The notes under the pieces are model-generated. The model searched no databases and was not told the DNA's origin. It was given only the letters and a program-made list of their open reading frames with translations. Source: Nostoc sp. NMS9 (lineage in GTDB: Bacteria; Cyanobacteriota; Cyanobacteriia; Cyanobacteriales; Nostocaceae). Taken from it: DNA of 64,000 bases. The translations under genes were made by a program, and so were the position numbers. Where the stretch lies: assembly GCF_017114995.1 (NCBI RefSeq), contig NZ_JABXKL010000071.1, positions 159,147-223,146 on the forward strand, given 5' to 3'. Every line of letters starts with the position of its first letter. Positions within the stretch are counted from its first letter, which is position 1. Below are positions 60,551-64,000 of this stretch, in pieces.

Positions 60551-63500
60551 ATGGTTAACAGTTCTGAAGGCGATATAAATATTGGGTGTAATGTCCAAGG
60601 TATTTCTGAATACAACTTTTTTTCTGACAGTAAGTCTGAGGACATTCATCGTCGTCCACTTAAAACAGACTCTCCCTACTTAGGACTAAAAACTTTTGAA
60701 ATTAAAGATAAAGACAAATTTTTTGGTCGGGAGAAGTGGATTGCTAATCTGGGCGATCGCTTAAAAAAAGATAATGTACTCTTGCTTTTAGGAGCATCAG
60801 ACAGTGGCAAATCATCATTGATTCGGGCAGGTTTAATTCCTTATTTGGGAAACAATAACAATTCATTAATTAATATAAGTTTTCACCCAGATGAAAATCC
60901 TTTTAAATCTCTTTATCAGTGTCTTGCTTTTACTTATGGGAAAAAATCACCAATAGCGGATATTGCTCGAGAAATAAGAGAAAATACTCTAATTAAAATT
61001 GTCACATTCCTCAAACAAGATTATCAGTGCGTTCTGATTTTTATTGACCAATTTGAAGAACTGTTTACGAAAACTCAAAAGCCGGAACGCGATAAATTTG
61101 TTGCTAGTCTCTTTCAACTGTTCCAGCAGCAGGATAGCTCTGTGAAAATTGTTTTAACAATGCGCTCTGATTTTTTGGATAAATTTAGTGAGTATCCCCA
61201 ACTTGCGAAGATCCACGATTGCTATAGTCGTATACTCACTAGAATGAGCGATGGAGAATTAAAGTTAGCGATCGCTGAACCTGCTGCTAGAAATGGCGTT
61301 ACCTTTGAACAAGGATTAGTTGAGCAAATTATTCATGATTTTCACCAACAAAATGATTATCTACCACTTCTGGCATACACCTTAGATGTACTGTGGGAAA
61401 GAGAAAATATTGCAAACCGGGTTCTGAAGACAAAGACTTATAAAGAACTAAAAGAGCAAACGTTTGGTTATTTAGACGAACAAGCTAATCGATTTATTAA
61501 TGGTAGTGTTGGATGGCACGATCGCCATTCGAAAGAAAAGGAACAAGAGATTCAAAAGTTAAACCTTGCACTGACTGAATTAAAACTGCGCGAGCAATCT
61601 GCCAGGGTTTTAAATTTACTTCCTGTTCAACCGCTAGAGGGTTTGGTGCTGGCAATTCAAACAATGGGTGAGAATCTAGAGAAATACCCAAACCAGCTTC
61701 TAGCTCCTGTTTTGGGAAGCTTAAAGGAAGCAATGAACACACCCACAGAGACGAATAGCTTGCGCGGACACGAGCAAGAGGTGAATTGTGTAGCCTTTAG
61801 TCCTGATGGCAAGTTTATTGCCAGTGGCAGTAGCGATTCTACGGTGTGCTTGTGGAATATCATTGGCAATCCTACTGTTCAATTTTTGTGTGGACACGAG
61901 CAAGAGGTTAATTGTATAGCCTTTAACCCTGATGGCAAGTTTATTGTTAGTGGCAGTATTGACGGAATTTTGTGTTTATGGGATCTACAAGGTAATCTCA
62001 TTACTCAACCGTGGCAGGGACATGAGGAAGGAATTATTTCCGTCGCTTTTAGCTCAAATGGCGATGGCTGCGCCAACCCCTCCGGGGTACGCATTGTCAG
62101 TGTTGGTTTTGACGGAACAGTGTGTTTGTGGGATTTAGAAGGTAACGCCATTACTCAACCTTGGCGCGGACACAAGGAAGGAGTTATTTCCGTCGCCTTT
62201 AACCCAAATGGCGATGGCTGCGCCAACCCCTCCGGGGTACGCATTGTCAGCGTTGGTTTTGACGGAACGGTGTGTTTGTGGGATTTACAAGGTAACACCA
62301 TCACTCAACCCTGGCACAAACATGAGGCAAAAATTATTTGCGTCGCCTTTAGCTCTGATAGCAAGTTTATTGTCAGTGGTAGTAGTGATTGTACAGTGCG
62401 GTTGTGGGACATACAAGGTAATCCCATCGGTCAACCTTGGCACGGGCATGAAGGACATGTAAATTCTGTAGCGTTTAGCCCTGATGGCAAGTTTATTATT
62501 AGTGGTAGCTGCGATCGGACAATACGCTTGTGGAATATCAATGGCAACCCCATCACTCAACCTTGGCGCGGACATGAAGGACAGGTTAATTCCCTAGCCT
62601 TTAGCCCCGATGGCAAGCTGATTGTCAGTGGTGGCGATCAAACTGTGCGTTTGTGGGAGCTACATCAAATACTACAAGATCGGGTCATCGGGCGATCGCA
62701 GCGCAAATATGAGAATTGGGTCAATTCTGTCGCCTTTAGTCCTGATGGTAAGTGTATTGTCAGTGCCAGCAATGATTCGACAGTGCGCTTGTGGGATACT
62801 GACGGCAACCCCATTGGTCAACCTTGGCAGGGACATGAAAAAGAAGTTAATTCTGTCGCCTTTAGCCCTGATGGTCAGTGGATTGTCAGTGCCAGTAATG
62901 ATTCGACAATCCGTTTGTGGGATACTGACGGCAACCCCATTGGTCAACCTTGGCAGGGACATGAAAAAGAAGTTAATTCTGTCGCCTTTAGCCCTGATGG
63001 TCAGTGGATTATCAGTGCCAGCAATGATTCGACAATCCGTTTGTGGGATAGCAACGGCAACCCCATTGGTCAGCCTTGGCGCGGACATGAAAAAGAAGTT
63101 AATTCTGTCGCCTTTAGCCCTGATAGTAAGTGGATTGTCAGTGCCAGCAATGATTCTACAGTGCGCTTGTGGGATAGCAACGGCAACCCCATTGGTCAAC
63201 CTTGGCGCGGACATGAAAAAGAAGTTAATTCTGTCGCCTTTAGCCCTGATAGTAAGTGGATTGTCAGTGCCAGCAATGATTCTACAGTGCGCTTGTGGGA
63301 TAGCAACGGCAACCCCATTGGTCAACCTTGGCGCGGACATGAAAAAGAAGTTAATTCTGTCGCCTTTAGCCCTGATAGTAAGTGGATTGTCAGTGCCAGC
63401 AATGATTCTACAGTGCGCTTGTGGGATAGCAACGGCAAACCCATTGGTCAACCTTGGCACGGACATGAATATTGGGTAAATTCCGCAGCTTTTAGCCCTG

Positions 63501-63913
63501 ATGGTAAACTGATTGCCAGTGGTAGTCTTGATGGAACAGTGCGCTTGTGGCACTGTGGGTGGCAAGAATGGTTGCAAGTTTGCTGCAACAGGTTACATTA
63601 TCATCCCATCTTTCAAAATCCTGACAATGGCAGTGATATAGAAATTGCCCACCAAATTTGTCAAAAATATGTATGGAATCCACAATGCCCTAAACAGTTG
63701 AACAACCAAGGTGCAGCAAAGCTAAAAGAGAAAGCTTTTTCAGCAGCTTTGGAGGACTTTAAGCAAGCAGTTCAACTTAATTTCACATCGCACTGGAAAC
63801 ATCGCCTTGCTTGGCAATCAATACCCACAGAGAACCAACGTGTAGGTATCTGCCCAATACGGTTGGAGTTTCTAGAGATTTCTTATGAACGTACATCTAG
63901 GTCAGACATTTGA
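60551..63913 (+). CDS. nSTAND-type NTPase with 14 WD40 repeats
   Basis: A 1120-aa STAND protein. After a short N-terminus (EGDINIGCNVQG, then the nSTAND1 lead SPYLGLKTFEIKDKDKFFGR) comes the NTPase with Walker A GASDSGKS (81-88), Walker B VLIFIDQFEELF and the arginine region VLTMRSDFLD. A helical arm follows, then 14 WD40 blades (about 400-1040), enough for two seven-bladed propellers. Blades 11-13 are nearly identical. The start has AAGGAG five bases upstream. No N-terminal effector domain (protease, TIR, nuclease) is seen. The C-terminus enters a TPR-like helix (NNQGAAKLKEKAFSAALEDF) and then reads unrelated residues, so the 3' end is probably truncated or fused. Function: a ligand-triggered switch of unknown output. 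Confidence 0.92.
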   Translation: MVNSSEGDINIGCNVQGISEYNFFSDSKSEDIHRRPLKTDSPYLGLKTFEIKDKDKFFGREKWIANLGDRLKKDNVLLLLGASDSGKSSLIRAGLIPYLGNNNNSLINISFHPDENPFKSLYQCLAFTYGKKSPIADIAREIRENTLIKIVTFLKQDYQCVLIFIDQFEELFTKTQKPERDKFVASLFQLFQQQDSSVKIVLTMRSDFLDKFSEYPQLAKIHDCYSRILTRMSDGELKLAIAEPAARNGVTFEQGLVEQIIHDFHQQNDYLPLLAYTLDVLWERENIANRVLKTKTYKELKEQTFGYLDEQANRFINGSVGWHDRHSKEKEQEIQKLNLALTELKLREQSARVLNLLPVQPLEGLVLAIQTMGENLEKYPNQLLAPVLGSLKEAMNTPTETNSLRGHEQEVNCVAFSPDGKFIASGSSDSTVCLWNIIGNPTVQFLCGHEQEVNCIAFNPDGKFIVSGSIDGILCLWDLQGNLITQPWQGHEEGIISVAFSSNGDGCANPSGVRIVSVGFDGTVCLWDLEGNAITQPWRGHKEGVISVAFNPNGDGCANPSGVRIVSVGFDGTVCLWDLQGNTITQPWHKHEAKIICVAFSSDSKFIVSGSSDCTVRLWDIQGNPIGQPWHGHEGHVNSVAFSPDGKFIISGSCDRTIRLWNINGNPITQPWRGHEGQVNSLAFSPDGKLIVSGGDQTVRLWELHQILQDRVIGRSQRKYENWVNSVAFSPDGKCIVSASNDSTVRLWDTDGNPIGQPWQGHEKEVNSVAFSPDGQWIVSASNDSTIRLWDTDGNPIGQPWQGHEKEVNSVAFSPDGQWIISASNDSTIRLWDSNGNPIGQPWRGHEKEVNSVAFSPDSKWIVSASNDSTVRLWDSNGNPIGQPWRGHEKEVNSVAFSPDSKWIVSASNDSTVRLWDSNGNPIGQPWRGHEKEVNSVAFSPDSKWIVSASNDSTVRLWDSNGKPIGQPWHGHEYWVNSAAFSPDGKLIASGSLDGTVRLWHCGWQEWLQVCCNRLHYHPIFQNPDNGSDIEIAHQICQKYVWNPQCPKQLNNQGAAKLKEKAFSAALEDFKQAVQLNFTSHWKHRLAWQSIPTENQRVGICPIRLEFLEISYERTSRSDI
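62040..62260. repeat. Paired insert in WD40 blades 3 and 4
   Basis: Both blades carry the same in-frame insertion ggcgatggctgcgccaaccc followed by ctccggggtacgcattgtc, encoding NGDGCANPSGVR between the two strands of the blade. Other blades lack it. The inserted DNA looks like the cyanobacterial interspersed palindromic class, present in one blade and then copied with the blade. Confidence 0.65.
62700..63440. repeat. 126-bp tandem WD40 repeats
   Basis: Blades 8-13 (42 residues each) are highly similar in DNA, with blades 11-13 almost base-for-base identical. Long frames on the opposite strand and in frame +3 across this block are products of the repetition. Confidence 0.85.
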
Positions 63914-63950
63914 TAAGTTTGTTGCTGAACTCATTGCTAGCGGACTATAG
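63885..63950 (+). pseudogene. ParD-type antitoxin N-terminal fragment
   Basis: In a different frame from the STAND gene, ATG 63885 opens MNVHLGQTFDKFVAELIASG followed by L and a TAG stop. This is the N-terminus of ParD/CopG-type antitoxins (MNVxLGxxFxxFVxxLIxSGLY). The stop replaces the expected Tyr codon and the sequence after it (GACTCCTAT) still resembles the family's Asp-Ser-Tyr. The window ends before a toxin could be seen. It overlaps the last 29 bases of the STAND gene. Confidence 0.6.
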
Positions 63951-64000
63951 GACTCCTATTTGAGTTTTGAACAAATTCCGTACATCTGAAGGGTGGCAAA

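Noticed and set aside
62700..63440. Regular repeats considered as a CRISPR array
   Set aside because: The units are contiguous 126-bp coding repeats without variable spacers, and no cas genes are present.
62622..63479. 285-codon + strand frame overlapping the WD40 region
   Set aside because: Out-of-frame shadow of the same 126-bp repeats; no family resemblance.
62672..63577. 301-codon minus-strand frame with a regular repeat
   Set aside because: It is the antisense of the WD40 repeat block; the repetition keeps the frame open. The + strand protein has clear domain motifs.
60551..63913. Calling the STAND-WD40 gene an anti-phage system
   Set aside because: No N-terminal effector domain and no neighbouring defence genes are visible; only the switch and sensor parts are supported.
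1..64000. tRNA, rRNA and riboswitch genes
   Set aside because: Gaps were read on both strands; no cloverleaf with a T-loop-like GTTCRA box, no rRNA sequence and no known riboswitch core was seen.

Overview
The window comes from a filamentous, Nostoc-like cyanobacterium. The sequence basis is: many HIP1 octamers (GCGATCGC), short GC-rich tandem repeats (STRR type) between and inside genes, a psbI gene, many bilin-lyase-type GAF (cyanobacteriochrome, CBCR) domains, a PatA-type chemotaxis regulator and a canonical cyanobacterial gvpA. Species cannot be fixed from the sequence alone. No rRNA, tRNA or CRISPR array was seen.

Layout. 1-4 kb: a carbon-catabolism group on the minus strand (gap1, pyk, tal). 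4-8 kb: a VWA protein with a duplicated C-terminal domain, a small Rieske protein and an Hsp20 that share a hairpin terminator. 8-14 kb: a very large hybrid histidine kinase. 14-20 kb: an ABC1/UbiB kinase, a YidD-like protein, a mannose-1-phosphate guanylyltransferase, an LCP glycopolymer transferase, a lumenal pentapeptide protein and an unknown membrane protein. 20-24 kb: a multi-GAF histidine kinase. 24-32 kb: MurJ, a methyltransferase, an outer-membrane barrel, a DUF3769/LptD-like protein and psbI, with several decayed gene fragments.

32-48 kb, all minus strand: an eight-gene chemotaxis-type cluster with the order PatA-CheY, CheY, CheW, a seven-GAF CBCR methyl-accepting protein, hybrid CheA, double CheW, a degenerate GAF-MCP and a CheA-like protein that has lost its kinase residues. 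Content and order resemble the ptx phototaxis locus of Nostoc punctiforme hormogonia (recalled from memory).

48-60 kb, mostly minus strand: a gas-vesicle cluster. In transcription order it holds a tandem ArsA/Get3-like ATPase, a GvpV-like protein, GvpN, GvpJ, GvpK, GvpF, a double-AAA+ Cdc48-like ATPase, a second GvpF/L, GvpA and a coiled-coil/winged-helix protein in the usual gvpC place. gvpG is divergent from gvpN. A small unrelated + strand cargo (two hypotheticals, a retropepsin-like protein, gene debris, a pentapeptide protein) interrupts the cluster. Phototaxis and buoyancy genes therefore lie head to tail on one strand. The Get3-like and Cdc48-like ATPases inside the gvp cluster are the best candidates for something under-described: a client-handling module for the very hydrophobic GvpA.

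60-64 kb: a short inverted-repeat element with a target duplication, then an nSTAND-WD40 protein with 14 blades, several of them nearly identical. Its 3' end runs into a broken ParD-type antitoxin fragment.
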